Source: Betaproteobacteria bacterium (GTDB taxonomy: Bacteria; Pseudomonadota; Gammaproteobacteria; Burkholderiales; Burkholderiaceae). From it: a stretch of DNA of 64,000 bases. The stretch lies in NCBI GenBank assembly GCA_009927445.1, contig RFMZ01000191.1, positions 1 to 64,000 on the forward strand, in the 5' to 3' direction. Positions within the stretch are counted from its first letter, which is position 1, and every line of letters begins with the position of its first letter. Below are positions 9,648 to 19,686 of this stretch, piece after piece. The position numbers and the translations under genes are program-made. The notes beneath the pieces are model-generated. The model did no database searches. It worked only from the letters and a program-made list of their open reading frames with translations, and had not been told where the DNA came from.

Positions 9648-10196
9648 ATGGCCATATCAACTATGAAGAAAACCTCAGACCTCTGTGATGCCTGTGCAGA
9701 GATTATGGTCTGTAAGACCCCACTTCGAAGTTTTGGTCAGATTCGATCCTTTTCTGGAGAGGTAAGAACAGTTCAATGTGATGGTGACATCACAAAAATG
9801 AGGGAGGCAGTGAATTTGCCTGGTCGAGGAATGGTCCTCGTGGTCGATAATGCTGGGATTTTAGAGCATGCCGTTTTTGGTGATGTGATGGCTGGCTTGG
9901 CAATTCAAAACGAGTGGGCCGGATTGATTATTTATGGCGCGATTCGAGATGTGGCAATTATCGATGCAATGCCAATTGGAGTTAAAGCACTAGGAGCAAT
10001 TCCTTGCAGAGGTTCGCGTTTAGGAATTGGTAAAGCCAATGTGCCGGTCTCATTTGGTGGCGTAAGCTTTTCTCCTGGATGCTTTGTAGTGGCTGATGAG
10101 GACGGCGTTATTTTGCTACCAGCAGGTATGACTCCAGAAAGTATTTCAACAGAAGAAGCAATACGCGAGACATATCATTTTGCCGCCCAGAAATAA
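9648..10196 (+). CDS. RraA-family protein (RraA-like / HMG-type aldolase superfamily)
   Basis: 'FGDVMAGLAIQNEWAGLIIYGAIRDV...VKALGAIPCRG' matches the RraA core. Confidence 0.85.
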   Translation: MAISTMKKTSDLCDACAEIMVCKTPLRSFGQIRSFSGEVRTVQCDGDITKMREAVNLPGRGMVLVVDNAGILEHAVFGDVMAGLAIQNEWAGLIIYGAIRDVAIIDAMPIGVKALGAIPCRGSRLGIGKANVPVSFGGVSFSPGCFVVADEDGVILLPAGMTPESISTEEAIRETYHFAAQK

Positions 10197-10281
10197 ACAC
10201 TTTCTATTCAAGGCCCAAGCTTAACAGCACTGTAACCAATTTGACACACAATTACCTTAGGATAAATAACTAATCTTTTTA

Positions 10282-12204
10282 TTGGAGCAATACATCATGA
10301 ACGAATTTGATCAAGTCATCGTTAATTCTAGGCATAACGAGGACCATATACTCTCGATTAGTCCCTCGCGAAGAACCTTTCTATCGACGTCGGTTGGATT
10401 ATTAGGCTTATTTTCTGTGCCAAGCGAATTACTTGCGCAATCAAAAAAGGCGGTAGCTTGGGGTGGTTTGACCAAGGCATTTACGTTTGAATCAGTGCCA
10501 ATGTCCCAGTCGCGGGATAATATTTCCTTGCCAATGGGATATCGCTGGTCAGTAGTAGCAGCCTGGGGGGATCCCATCAATGGCAAATTCCCGCACATTT
10601 CGTATGATGTGAATGAATCAGCGCAAAAGCAAGCAATGCAATTTGGTATGCATCATGATGGCTGTGCTTTTTTCGAAGACGCCAACTCTAAAACGAAGGG
10701 CTTGTGGGTAGTAAATCACGAGTACACCGATGATGGCTTACTTCATCCTGAGGGGATGCGGGTTTGGGGTAAAGAGCAAGTTACCAAGAGTCAAGCCGCC
10801 CATGGGGTGACGGTTGCGCACATTCAAAAGAGTTCTACTGGTATGTGGGAGGTGGTTGATGGACCCTATGCCAGAAGAGTTACAGGTTATAGCCCATGTC
10901 GTGTAAGTGGTCCAGCCGCTGGCCACGCGCTCATGAAAACTGCCGCAGACCCACAAGGACAATTGATTTTAGGTACTTTAAATAACTGTGCAAATGGAGT
11001 AACTCCATGGGGGACTTACTTAACCTGTGAAGAAAATATTAACGGCTATTTTGTTAAAACAGGTGAGCCTACCAAAGAAGAAGCTCGACTTGGTATTAAT
11101 AACAAAGGCTTTGGATATCGTTGGCAAGAATTTGACGAGCGGTTTAATGTGGATAAGACGCCTAACGAGCCAAATCGTTTTGGCTGGGTAGTTGAAATCG
11201 ACCCGCGAAATCCCCATACTGCGCCGACTAAGCGAACTGCGCTGGGTCGCTTTAAGCACGAAGGGGCTGAAGTGACTATTGCGAAGGATGGTCGAGTAGT
11301 GGTGTATATGGGTGATGATCAAGCAGGAGAATACGTTTACCGCTATGTTAGTAAAAAGAAGTACCTGCCGGGTAATGCCGAACATAATGCACAATTATTA
11401 GATGAAGGTACTTTGTTTGTTGCTCAGTTTGGTAAAGAAGGTAGTGGAACTTGGGTTGCGCTAGTGCACGGCCAAGATGGTTTAACTAAAGAAAATGGTT
11501 TTGAAGATCAAGCATATATCCTTATTAATGCGCGCTTAGCGGCTGATTTTGTGAAGGCTACGCCGATGGATCGAGCAGAGTGGGTTACTGTTCATCCTAA
11601 AACAAAAGAAGTGTATGTAGCTTTAACTAATAATGCACTACGTGGAGATCGTTTTCCGGTAGATGATGCCAATCCAAGAGCTAAAAATTCTTTCGGGCAT
11701 ATCGTGAGGTGGCGTCCACAAGATTTTGACGCCGCTAGTAAAAATTTCTATTGGGAGATATTTACTTTAGCTGGGGATCCTAAAAGCACTCAAGAAAACT
11801 TACAAGGTAATATTCGTGGAGATGTCTTTGGCTCTCCAGATGGTTTGTGGTTTGATAAGCGAGGAATTTTATGGACCCAAACCGATATATCCACAAGCGC
11901 ATTAGGAAAAGGTCCATACGCTGGCATTACTAATAATATGATGTTTGCCGCAGACCCTGTGACAAAAGAGTTTCGTCGCTTTTTAATTGGGCCAAATGGT
12001 TGTGAGATTACTGGTGTTGATATGACATCTGATTACAAGACGATGTTTATTAATATTCAGCATCCAGGTGAGACTGCTAGTGAGCGAAGTGATCCAAAGA
12101 GTCCAAAGGCGGTAAGCACTTGGCCTGATCAGGAAAAGTTTTCACGTCCTAGATCAGCGACGATTGCGATTTGGCGAGAGGATGGTAAACCGGTTGGAGC
12201 TTAG
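10282..12204 (+). CDS. phoX: PhoX-family alkaline phosphatase, Tat-exported
   Basis: 640 aa; SPSRRTFLSTSVGLLGLF Tat signal; 'CANGVTPWGTYLTCEENINGYF', 'GRFKHEGAEV', 'YMGDDQAGEYVYRY', 'SPDGLWFD' motifs typical of PhoX/DUF839. Confidence 0.88.
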   Translation: MEQYIMNEFDQVIVNSRHNEDHILSISPSRRTFLSTSVGLLGLFSVPSELLAQSKKAVAWGGLTKAFTFESVPMSQSRDNISLPMGYRWSVVAAWGDPINGKFPHISYDVNESAQKQAMQFGMHHDGCAFFEDANSKTKGLWVVNHEYTDDGLLHPEGMRVWGKEQVTKSQAAHGVTVAHIQKSSTGMWEVVDGPYARRVTGYSPCRVSGPAAGHALMKTAADPQGQLILGTLNNCANGVTPWGTYLTCEENINGYFVKTGEPTKEEARLGINNKGFGYRWQEFDERFNVDKTPNEPNRFGWVVEIDPRNPHTAPTKRTALGRFKHEGAEVTIAKDGRVVVYMGDDQAGEYVYRYVSKKKYLPGNAEHNAQLLDEGTLFVAQFGKEGSGTWVALVHGQDGLTKENGFEDQAYILINARLAADFVKATPMDRAEWVTVHPKTKEVYVALTNNALRGDRFPVDDANPRAKNSFGHIVRWRPQDFDAASKNFYWEIFTLAGDPKSTQENLQGNIRGDVFGSPDGLWFDKRGILWTQTDISTSALGKGPYAGITNNMMFAADPVTKEFRRFLIGPNGCEITGVDMTSDYKTMFINIQHPGETASERSDPKSPKAVSTWPDQEKFSRPRSATIAIWREDGKPVGA

Positions 12205-12231
12205 TTTTGAAGTCAAATGAAAACTAGGTTA

Positions 12232-12576
12232 TTAAATGACGGGTAAGAAGATTTTGAGTAGTGAATAAACGGCTATTCCCCCAAAAATAGTAACTAGGAC
12301 ACTTTTTGTAATTATGCAAGTCAGTACCGCACTTATCGTCGAGATAAGTTGCGGCCACTGCCACTGGAATGTATAGAGGGTAGTTGTTGGATCGCGGATA
12401 TAAAATACCTCAGGAATAACTATTGCAATTAATGCCGCTATAGGGGCATATTTTAGATATTCTTGAACACTTGCAGGTAACTGAAAGCGCGCCCCAAGTA
12501 GTAAAAAAAAGCTTCTAGTACACAAAGTAACGATACCTAGCCCAATAAATGCAAGCCACATATGAAATTCATTCAT
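12232..12576 (-). CDS. azlD: AzlD-family branched-chain amino acid exporter small subunit
   Basis: Start likely at ATG 12576 (MNEFHMWLAF...), ATGA overlap with azlC stop; hydrophobic AzlD-like protein. Confidence 0.8.
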   Translation of the reverse strand: MNEFHMWLAFIGLGIVTLCTRSFFLLLGARFQLPASVQEYLKYAPIAALIAIVIPEVFYIRDPTTTLYTFQWQWPQLISTISAVLTCIITKSVLVTIFGGIAVYSLLKIFLPVI

Positions 12577-13304
12577 TGAGAGCCTTTTTTGAGTACTTTG
12601 TCTGATACCATCGCAGTGCTTATGCCGGCAATGACAGAGCAAATAATTGCTAAGCGATAGGGTAAATTAATTGTTAGGATACATGTCGCTATAGCGGCAA
12701 GTGCTGAAAGAATAGCGGTTGGAGATTTGATAGATGGGATGATCAGAGTCACAAGTGCTAAAGTTCCGGCAAATTCAAGGCCCCAAGAATTAGGAATTTG
12801 GCTACCAAATATCACGGCGACAACTAAGCCACTTTGCCAAACAACCCAATTTGTTAGCGAGGCCCCTAGAAAAAAATTCAACACATCTTGTTTATTATGT
12901 AGAGGAGATGGCTGGGGGTATTTTGTAATAAAGCGCACATAGCTCATATCGCCATTAAAGTACCCTAAGGTCATGCGTTGGTGTATCGGTAGATGTTTAA
13001 AATGTGGTTGTAAGGAGGCGCTAAATAATAAAAAACGAATATTGATAATCAGCGCTGTAATCCAAATCGTCCAAAAAGGATACTCCGCAAAAATAAGTGG
13101 TAGAACTGCAATTTGAGAGGATCCTGCATAAATCATCGTCGTCATGCCGACTGTCTCCCATGGCCCTAGTCCCATTTTGAGAATAGCCAGATTAGTGACA
13201 ACGGACCATGCAAATAATCCAACACTGAGCTCTAGCATGGATTGTATGCCTGCTAAAAACTCAGGAGGGAAATTGTATTGAGTGAGTCGAAAATTTTTCT
13301 GCAC
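12573..13304 (-). CDS. azlC: AzlC-family branched-chain amino acid exporter large subunit
   Basis: 243 aa; 'MIYAGSSQIAVLPLIFA', 'NIRFLLFSASLQPHFK' typical of AzlC. Confidence 0.85.
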   Translation of the reverse strand: MQKNFRLTQYNFPPEFLAGIQSMLELSVGLFAWSVVTNLAILKMGLGPWETVGMTTMIYAGSSQIAVLPLIFAEYPFWTIWITALIINIRFLLFSASLQPHFKHLPIHQRMTLGYFNGDMSYVRFITKYPQPSPLHNKQDVLNFFLGASLTNWVVWQSGLVVAVIFGSQIPNSWGLEFAGTLALVTLIIPSIKSPTAILSALAAIATCILTINLPYRLAIICSVIAGISTAMVSDKVLKKGSQ

Positions 13305-13565
13305 GATAAGAATCTATAAAACTCTAATATACACACTAATTGTTGACAGCTAGATATTCAGAAGTACAAGAGTTAATTCAATAATTTTAAAAAATATTCT
13401 TGATATCGTTTGCCGGGTAATCATTACAAATTACTAGATTACTGCCCTAGAATGACATACCTGTCGTATTGTAAATGACTAAAAGGTCGGAATAAATAAT
13501 AGTCACTATGTAGAGAATTACGTACAATGGTGCAGAATATTATTTACCTAAAATAAGGAAGATTT

Positions 13566-14555
13566 ATGAGACTCATGCCTTGCGCTAATTTTTTTCGCAC
13601 TCTGCAGTTAATCAGTTTTTATATCCTACTGATCATGCCGCTCTGGTCATTTGCCCAGGGTTATCCGCAGAAGTCAGTGAAGGTTGTGGTGACTAATCCT
13701 GCTGGAGGAAGCTCAGATATTATGGCGCGGATTCTGGCGCAAAAACTTGGGGATTTGTGGAAGCAAACTGTCGTAGTCGAAAACCGTGCAGGTGCTGCTG
13801 GTTCGATTGGGATGGTTTATGCAGCAAGTCAGCCAGCAGATGGCTATACTTTTTTATTTGGAGCACAGGGTTCAACCATTGTTTCTCCATTACTCTCAAA
13901 GGTCCCATATGATATGGCTAGGGACTTTACACCAGTTGCCTTAATTGCTACTGGACCGAGTATTTTGATGGTTAATGCAGCAGCCCCGTATCGCACTGTT
14001 GCAGATTTAATTGCGGCAGCTAAAAATCAATCAGGTGGGATTAATTTTGGTTCGGGCGGAGTTGGAACTGCGGCGCATTTAGGTGCCGAGATGTTTAATA
14101 GTTTTGCTGGGATACAGACTGTGCACGTGCCTTATAAGGGCGGAATTGCTGCGATTAATGACTTGGCTGCAGGACAGATTCAGTTTCAGTTTACAGACGC
14201 TGCACCCGTGATGTCATTCATCAAGTCGGGAAAGTTACGTGCTCTAGCAGTCACTACCCCGAAGAGATTTCCATTATTGCCAGATGTCCCGACATTTGTC
14301 GAGAGTGGTTTAACGAATTTTGTAGCGGTAAACTCTTGGGGTGTATTTTTACCAGGTGGCGCCTCTAAAGAGGTTGTGCAAGATTTAGCGACGAGCATTC
14401 GTAAGGTGATGTTAGATCCAGAGATCATTCGACGTTTTTCAGAGATGGGATTTGAAGCCCAGAATTCAACCGTGGAGGAATATCGCTCCTTTTTGGCTGC
14501 TGAAAATAGTCGATATAGTAAATTGATTCGTGAGAATCGAATCAAAGGCGAATAG
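13566..14555 (+). CDS. Bug/TctC-family substrate-binding protein
   Basis: 'YPQKSVKVVVTNPAGGSSDIMARILAQKL...VVVENRAGAAGSIG...HVPYKGGIAAINDLAAGQ'. Confidence 0.92.
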   Translation: MRLMPCANFFRTLQLISFYILLIMPLWSFAQGYPQKSVKVVVTNPAGGSSDIMARILAQKLGDLWKQTVVVENRAGAAGSIGMVYAASQPADGYTFLFGAQGSTIVSPLLSKVPYDMARDFTPVALIATGPSILMVNAAAPYRTVADLIAAAKNQSGGINFGSGGVGTAAHLGAEMFNSFAGIQTVHVPYKGGIAAINDLAAGQIQFQFTDAAPVMSFIKSGKLRALAVTTPKRFPLLPDVPTFVESGLTNFVAVNSWGVFLPGGASKEVVQDLATSIRKVMLDPEIIRRFSEMGFEAQNSTVEEYRSFLAAENSRYSKLIRENRIKGE

Positions 14556-14681
14556 ATTAGGATAAGATAGTCTCGAACATTTCAATTTTTAGGGTAGGTT
14601 TTTGCTTAGTTAGGTAGTGCACGAGAACTGATTGTCCGCTCTAGGCACTGTATTAGAACAAATAATTTGGAGAATGTATCA

Positions 14682-15662
14682 ATGAGGTTCATTTCTTTTA
14701 CAAGTATTTTAGGGTTTTGTCTGGCATTGATGCATGCTTTTGGTGGGTCTATTTTGGCTAATGAATATCCCGATAAGCCTATAAAAATACTAGTACCTGC
14801 AGCCCCTGGTGGTGGAGCTGATTTTATAGCACGTACGATGAGTAATCGTTTAACAGAGGCCTTTGGTCAAAATATTGTGATTGAAAATCGTGCTGGGGCG
14901 TCAGGGACAATCGCAGCAGAATTAATGACCAAGTCTGCACCAAATGGTTACACGATTTTATTAGCACAATCCACTTTAACGGTGATTGCCCCTCACTTAT
15001 ATAAAAAACTGAATTACGACACATTAAAAGATATGGTGCCAGTAACGATGGTGGCCCAAATGCCTTTTATGATGGTTGTGCATCCAAGTATTCCAGCCAA
15101 TAATGTCAAAGAGTTGATTGCTTATGCCAAGGCAAAGCCAGGTGAGCTCAATTTTTCTTCCTCAGGTAATGGTGCTGGGAGTCATTTAGCTGGAGAGATG
15201 TTTAATGGGGCAACAGGTCTCAAATTAACGCATGTCCCTTATAAAGGTGCTGGGCCTGCTATCAATGCGGCTGTCGCTGGCGAGGTACAAATAGCATTTG
15301 CACCAATTGTGGCAGTTTTACCTCTAGTAAAATCAAATCGTCTGAAGGCTATCGCTGTAACCACCATGAATCGTTCGCTAGCAAGTCCTGAAACTCCGAC
15401 TTTATCTGAGTCAGGTTTAGCCGGCTTTGATATAAATACTTGGTTTGGATTGTTTGTTCCAGCGAATACTCCGCAAGAAATCGTGGACCGGATTTATCGT
15501 GAAGCGGTAAAAGTTATTAAGCACCCCGAAGTTGCGGAGCGATTTATTCGAGAAGGAGCGGATCCAGTTGGGAATACATCGGCAGAATTTGGAAAAATAG
15601 TCCGGAGTGAATACATTAAGTTTGCCAAAATTGTTAAGGATTCTGGCGCAAAAATCGATTAA
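14682..15662 (+). CDS. Bug/TctC-family substrate-binding protein
   Basis: ATG at 14682 (MRFISFTSILGFCLAL); 'YPDKPIKILVPAAPGGGADFIART', 'VIENRAGASG', 'HVPYKGAGPAINA'. Confidence 0.92.
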   Translation: MRFISFTSILGFCLALMHAFGGSILANEYPDKPIKILVPAAPGGGADFIARTMSNRLTEAFGQNIVIENRAGASGTIAAELMTKSAPNGYTILLAQSTLTVIAPHLYKKLNYDTLKDMVPVTMVAQMPFMMVVHPSIPANNVKELIAYAKAKPGELNFSSSGNGAGSHLAGEMFNGATGLKLTHVPYKGAGPAINAAVAGEVQIAFAPIVAVLPLVKSNRLKAIAVTTMNRSLASPETPTLSESGLAGFDINTWFGLFVPANTPQEIVDRIYREAVKVIKHPEVAERFIREGADPVGNTSAEFGKIVRSEYIKFAKIVKDSGAKID

Positions 15663-15677
15663 ATAAGGAGAAGTGCG

Positions 15678-16139
15678 ATGCAATCTGCAATACAGGCAAC
15701 AGACAATACCAAAACTGCTGGCGCTTTAAAGGCTGGCGATGGAAAATATATATTTCCGATGTCCCAGTTAGCCGGAATTGATGCGGGTATTGGGTACTCA
15801 ACGGCATTTGGCCCAGTTGTTGAGGGTGAAAGAATGCAAGTGGCCTTAGTCACGAAAGCTAAAGGAACTGGCGCTAAACCACACACACATCCCAATGAGC
15901 AGTGGAATTATATTGTTCAGGGGACATTACGAGTGCAAGTTGGAGATCAGCCAGAACAGCTTTGCGGGCCTGGTACTCTATTGTATTTTCCAGCAAATAT
16001 TGTGCACTCTACAGTTGCCACGCAAGATGGTGATGTGGTGTTTTTAGCTGTGAAAGATTTATCGCATGGCATCCATGGTAGTCCAGTTGATGGCAAGATG
16101 GAGAAGGGCTTCTTTGATCCGGGATTTGAGAAGCAATAA
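15678..16139 (+). CDS. cupin-domain protein
   Basis: 'GAKPHTHPNEQWNYIVQGTLRVQVGDQ..LCGPGTLLYFPANIVHS'. Confidence 0.85.
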   Translation: MQSAIQATDNTKTAGALKAGDGKYIFPMSQLAGIDAGIGYSTAFGPVVEGERMQVALVTKAKGTGAKPHTHPNEQWNYIVQGTLRVQVGDQPEQLCGPGTLLYFPANIVHSTVATQDGDVVFLAVKDLSHGIHGSPVDGKMEKGFFDPGFEKQ

Positions 16140-16147
16140 CTTAAAAA

Positions 16148-17107
16148 ATGAAAAAAGTACCCACGACTTCGGCCCTTAGATCATCGAAAACCAAGCCCAA
16201 GCTAGTCAAGCAGCTTGACAGCTCGGAGTCGGTTTATTTTTATAGTGATGGTCTTCGGTTGTCTGGGCGCTTTACTGTAGCTGTCAATGCAAAAAGAGGC
16301 CAGCGGTTACCTACGATTATTTGTTTGCATGGGTACTCTGGCCGAAAAGATATTTATATGCCAAGTTACGTTCGTGAGTTAACTCAGGCTGGGTATAACA
16401 CGCTAGATTTTTTTCATCGCGGCTTTGGTGACAGTGCTGGGATTCGTTTACGCAATAATCCTTGGGAGCAGGTTGCGGATACGATGAGTGCTTTGATTTA
16501 TCTCCAGCAACGCGCGGAGGTTGATCCGCAGCGCATTGCTTTATATGGGACTAGTTTTGGGGGCACTATTGCGATCCAAGCTGCGGCTCAGTCAACTGAC
16601 TTTAAATGCGTCGTATCGGTTGGTTCACCAGCAAATGTTGGGCGATCCTTTCGATCAAAAAGAACTTATGGAGAGTGGTTAGACTGGGAGGAAGAATTAA
16701 AAGAAGATCGGATTCGTCGAGTGATGACTGGTCAGTCTAAGCGTGTACCCTATGGCACTTTAGTCCCCTCGGGAAGAGCCGAGCGAGATGCCATTGATAC
16801 GATGTATAAAACAGCAGAAGGATATCCAGAGGGATATCCGATGGAAAGTTATGATTTGGGGACTGTCTTTGTGCCAGAAGAAAAAGCCAGTTTAATTGCC
16901 CCAAGGGCTTGTTTATTTATTCATGCAGAGCGCGATACGATGGTTCCCCTGTCTGAAGCGCAAAGCTTTTACGATCACGCTCAAGAGCCTAAAAGATTGA
17001 TCGTCTTACCAAAGGCTAATCATGTCGATGTGTATGAGCCACGCAATCCAAAGACTTTTTTGGTGGTTATTGGACATATGAAAGCTTTTTTTAAAGAATA
17101 TTTATAA
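16148..17107 (+). CDS. alpha/beta hydrolase (acetyl xylan esterase/dienelactone hydrolase-like)
   Basis: 'CLHGYSGRKDIY', nucleophile YGTSFGGT, 'HAERDTMVPLSEA', 'PKANHVDVY'. Confidence 0.82.
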   Translation: MKKVPTTSALRSSKTKPKLVKQLDSSESVYFYSDGLRLSGRFTVAVNAKRGQRLPTIICLHGYSGRKDIYMPSYVRELTQAGYNTLDFFHRGFGDSAGIRLRNNPWEQVADTMSALIYLQQRAEVDPQRIALYGTSFGGTIAIQAAAQSTDFKCVVSVGSPANVGRSFRSKRTYGEWLDWEEELKEDRIRRVMTGQSKRVPYGTLVPSGRAERDAIDTMYKTAEGYPEGYPMESYDLGTVFVPEEKASLIAPRACLFIHAERDTMVPLSEAQSFYDHAQEPKRLIVLPKANHVDVYEPRNPKTFLVVIGHMKAFFKEYL

Positions 17108-17109
17108 AG

Positions 17110-18174
17110 TTATTCAGCCAATTTAATGCTTAAGGCTTGGATCAGTGGTGTTAATTTATTGATTTCATGTTTAATGAAGTCCGTTGCTTTCGTATCTGTA
17201 ATATCAACCGTTGGTTGAATCGATAAAGAATTGAGTTTTTCGATCATTACCGGATCGGAGAGGGCTTTATTTGATGCAATAGTTAGCTCAGTCATTATAT
17301 TGCTGGGTAGCCCAATGGGTGCCATGATGACATACCAAGCCATTGTTTCAAAATTCTTTAAGCCGAGAGCTTCATTCACTGTTGGAATATCTGGGGCAAT
17401 CAAAAGGCGCTTACTTGATCCAAGTCCTAGGATACGTATTTTGCCAGCGCGGTGTTGATGAATTAAAACACTTAATGTATCCGCAGTCATACTGACTTCG
17501 CCGGCCATCAGAGCAGGTAAGGACTGGCCGCTCCCCCGATAGGGGATATGTTGGATAGGAAGATTTCCATTAGCCAACTTGAGTTGTTCCCCAGCTATAT
17601 GAAGGAAAGTTCCTTCGCCTGCTGAGCCGTATTGGTATTTAGTAGGGTTACTTCGGACGAGTTGGACAAATTCTTTCAGCGTATTGGGCATCGATGGGTG
17701 AACCGCAAAACCGACAGGTGCTTCGCCGATCATCGCGATATGACTAAAATCTTTTACAGCATCGTACTGTGGTTTACTATTTAAAAGATTGTATAGACCA
17801 TGGGTAGAAATGGTTCCAAACAAGAGCGTATAGCCATCTGGTTTACTACGTTTTACTTCTGCGGAGCCAATTGCACCTGCTGCCCCACCTTTATTTTCAG
17901 CAACTACGGGATTATTCAGTGCGATTGACATGGACTGCGCATATTGTCTGCCAAATAAGTCAGTAGGGCCGCCTGGGGGAAATGGAATAATGAGTTTAAT
18001 TGGCCGATTCGGATATGGTTGCGCCTGGGCGATAGAAAAACAGGATGTGACAAATATGAGTAAGGGTAGCCCAGCTTGAAGAAGTTTACACAGGCGGCTG
18101 GAAACTCGATTTAAAAATAAATGAGGCGTGAAAAGATTACATGCACTAAATGGGAGTCGAAAATTTTTGTTCAT
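17110..18174 (-). CDS. Bug/TctC-family substrate-binding protein
   Basis: 'YPNRPIKLIIPFPPGGPTDLFGRQYA', 'VVAENKGGAAGAIG', 'HIPYRGSGQSLPALMAG'. Confidence 0.92.
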   Translation of the reverse strand: MNKNFRLPFSACNLFTPHLFLNRVSSRLCKLLQAGLPLLIFVTSCFSIAQAQPYPNRPIKLIIPFPPGGPTDLFGRQYAQSMSIALNNPVVAENKGGAAGAIGSAEVKRSKPDGYTLLFGTISTHGLYNLLNSKPQYDAVKDFSHIAMIGEAPVGFAVHPSMPNTLKEFVQLVRSNPTKYQYGSAGEGTFLHIAGEQLKLANGNLPIQHIPYRGSGQSLPALMAGEVSMTADTLSVLIHQHRAGKIRILGLGSSKRLLIAPDIPTVNEALGLKNFETMAWYVIMAPIGLPSNIMTELTIASNKALSDPVMIEKLNSLSIQPTVDITDTKATDFIKHEINKLTPLIQALSIKLAE

Positions 18175-18364
18175 ATAGCCTCCATGGAATATATTTTTAG
18201 ACCATTTCTACTACCTATTACTTGCTTAGTCAATCAAATTGACTTAATTTAGCAGTAAATACAGTTTATTGAGGATTTTGATTATCATAGAAGCTTACAA
18301 TGCCGGTGGGCATCGTTTTTAAATTTGTTAGGATAGTAAGATTTAGTAGGTACAAGGAGATGAG

Positions 18365-19684
18365 ATGATTCGGTATTTAAAACGTGGTAAAGACATTGGT
18401 ATCAAGGCGCAAGATGACGCGAAGGTAAAAATAACTGTCGAAAATATTATTCAAGATATTGAATCCCGAGGCGATAGTGCCGTAGTTGAATATAGTAAAA
18501 AATTTGATAACTGGGATCCGGTCGATTTTCGGTTATCGCAGGCAGACATTGAAAAAGCGCGTAAAGCTCTAACAGAGCGAGAGATTGCAGATATTACGTT
18601 TGCCCAAAAGCAAGTCCGAAATTTTGCACAAATTCAACGCAACTCGATGCAAGATGTTGAAGTAGAAACCTATCCAGGAGTCGTGCTTGGGCATAAGCAT
18701 ATCCCTGTTAATGCTGTTGGCTGCTATATTCCAGGAGGTAAATACCCACTTTTAGCTTCGGCTCATATGAGCGTATTAACGGCAAAGGTAGCGGGTGTTA
18801 AGCGAGTAATATCCACTGCGCCACCATATCAAGGGACACCCCATCCCGCCATTGTGACGGCGATGTCAATGGCTGGGGCAGATGAGATTTATGTTTTAGG
18901 GGGTATTCAAGCGGTTGTAGCGATGGCTGTTGGCACACCGAGTATTGCGCCAGTTGACATGCTAGTCGGACCAGGCAATCAATACGTCGCAGAAGCTAAA
19001 AGACAACTGTATGGCCGCGTTGGCATTGATCTCTTTGCAGGCCCCACTGAAACCCTGATTATTGCTGATGAAACAGTCGATGCAGAAATTTGCGCAGTCG
19101 ACTTACTAGGACAAGCTGAGCATGGTCCGACATCCCCAGCTATCTTGTTAACCAACAGTGAGGCTCTAGCAAAAGCGACCATGCAAGAGGTTGAGCGGCA
19201 ATTAACGATATTACCAACAGCGCACATTGCAAAAGAGAGTTGGGCTACTTATGGTGAGGTTATTGTTTGTGACACTTATGAAGAAATGTTACACAAAGCG
19301 GATGAGTTAGCTTTTGAGCATGTGCAAGTGATGACTAAAGATCCAGATTATTTTTTAAATAATATGACTAATTTTGGTGCCTTATTCTTAGGACCTCGGA
19401 CAAATGTGAGCTTTGGCGATAAGGTAATTGGCACGAATCATACCTTACCAACAAACCGAAATGCCCGGTATACCGGTGGTTTATGGGTTGGTAAATTTTT
19501 AAAAACATGTACATATCAACGTGTTTTAACCGATGAAGCGAGTGCTTTAATGGGTGAATATTGTTCCCGTTTATGCCATATGGAGAACTTTGCTGGTCAT
19601 GGTGAGCAAGCAAATATTCGGGTCAGACGATATGGTAAACGTGCCGAAGTACCTTGGTATCAACCCATACCGGCTTTGGAGTAA
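18365..19684 (+). CDS. histidinol dehydrogenase-family protein (sulfopropanediol 3-dehydrogenase/HpsN-like)
   Basis: '[19 protein letters not shown]', '[18 protein letters not shown]', '[12 protein letters not shown]', 'LLGQAEHGP', 'AFEHVQVM', C-terminal '[17 protein letters not shown]'. Confidence 0.85.
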   Translation: MIRYLKRGKDIGIKAQDDAKVKITVENIIQDIESRGDSAVVEYSKKFDNWDPVDFRLSQADIEKARKALTEREIADITFAQKQVRNFAQIQRNSMQDVEVETYPGVVLGHKHIPVNAVGCYIPGGKYPLLASAHMSVLTAKVAGVKRVISTAPPYQGTPHPAIVTAMSMAGADEIYVLGGIQAVVAMAVGTPSIAPVDMLVGPGNQYVAEAKRQLYGRVGIDLFAGPTETLIIADETVDAEICAVDLLGQAEHGPTSPAILLTNSEALAKATMQEVERQLTILPTAHIAKESWATYGEVIVCDTYEEMLHKADELAFEHVQVMTKDPDYFLNNMTNFGALFLGPRTNVSFGDKVIGTNHTLPTNRNARYTGGLWVGKFLKTCTYQRVLTDEASALMGEYCSRLCHMENFAGHGEQANIRVRRYGKRAEVPWYQPIPALE

Positions 19685-19686
19685 GG

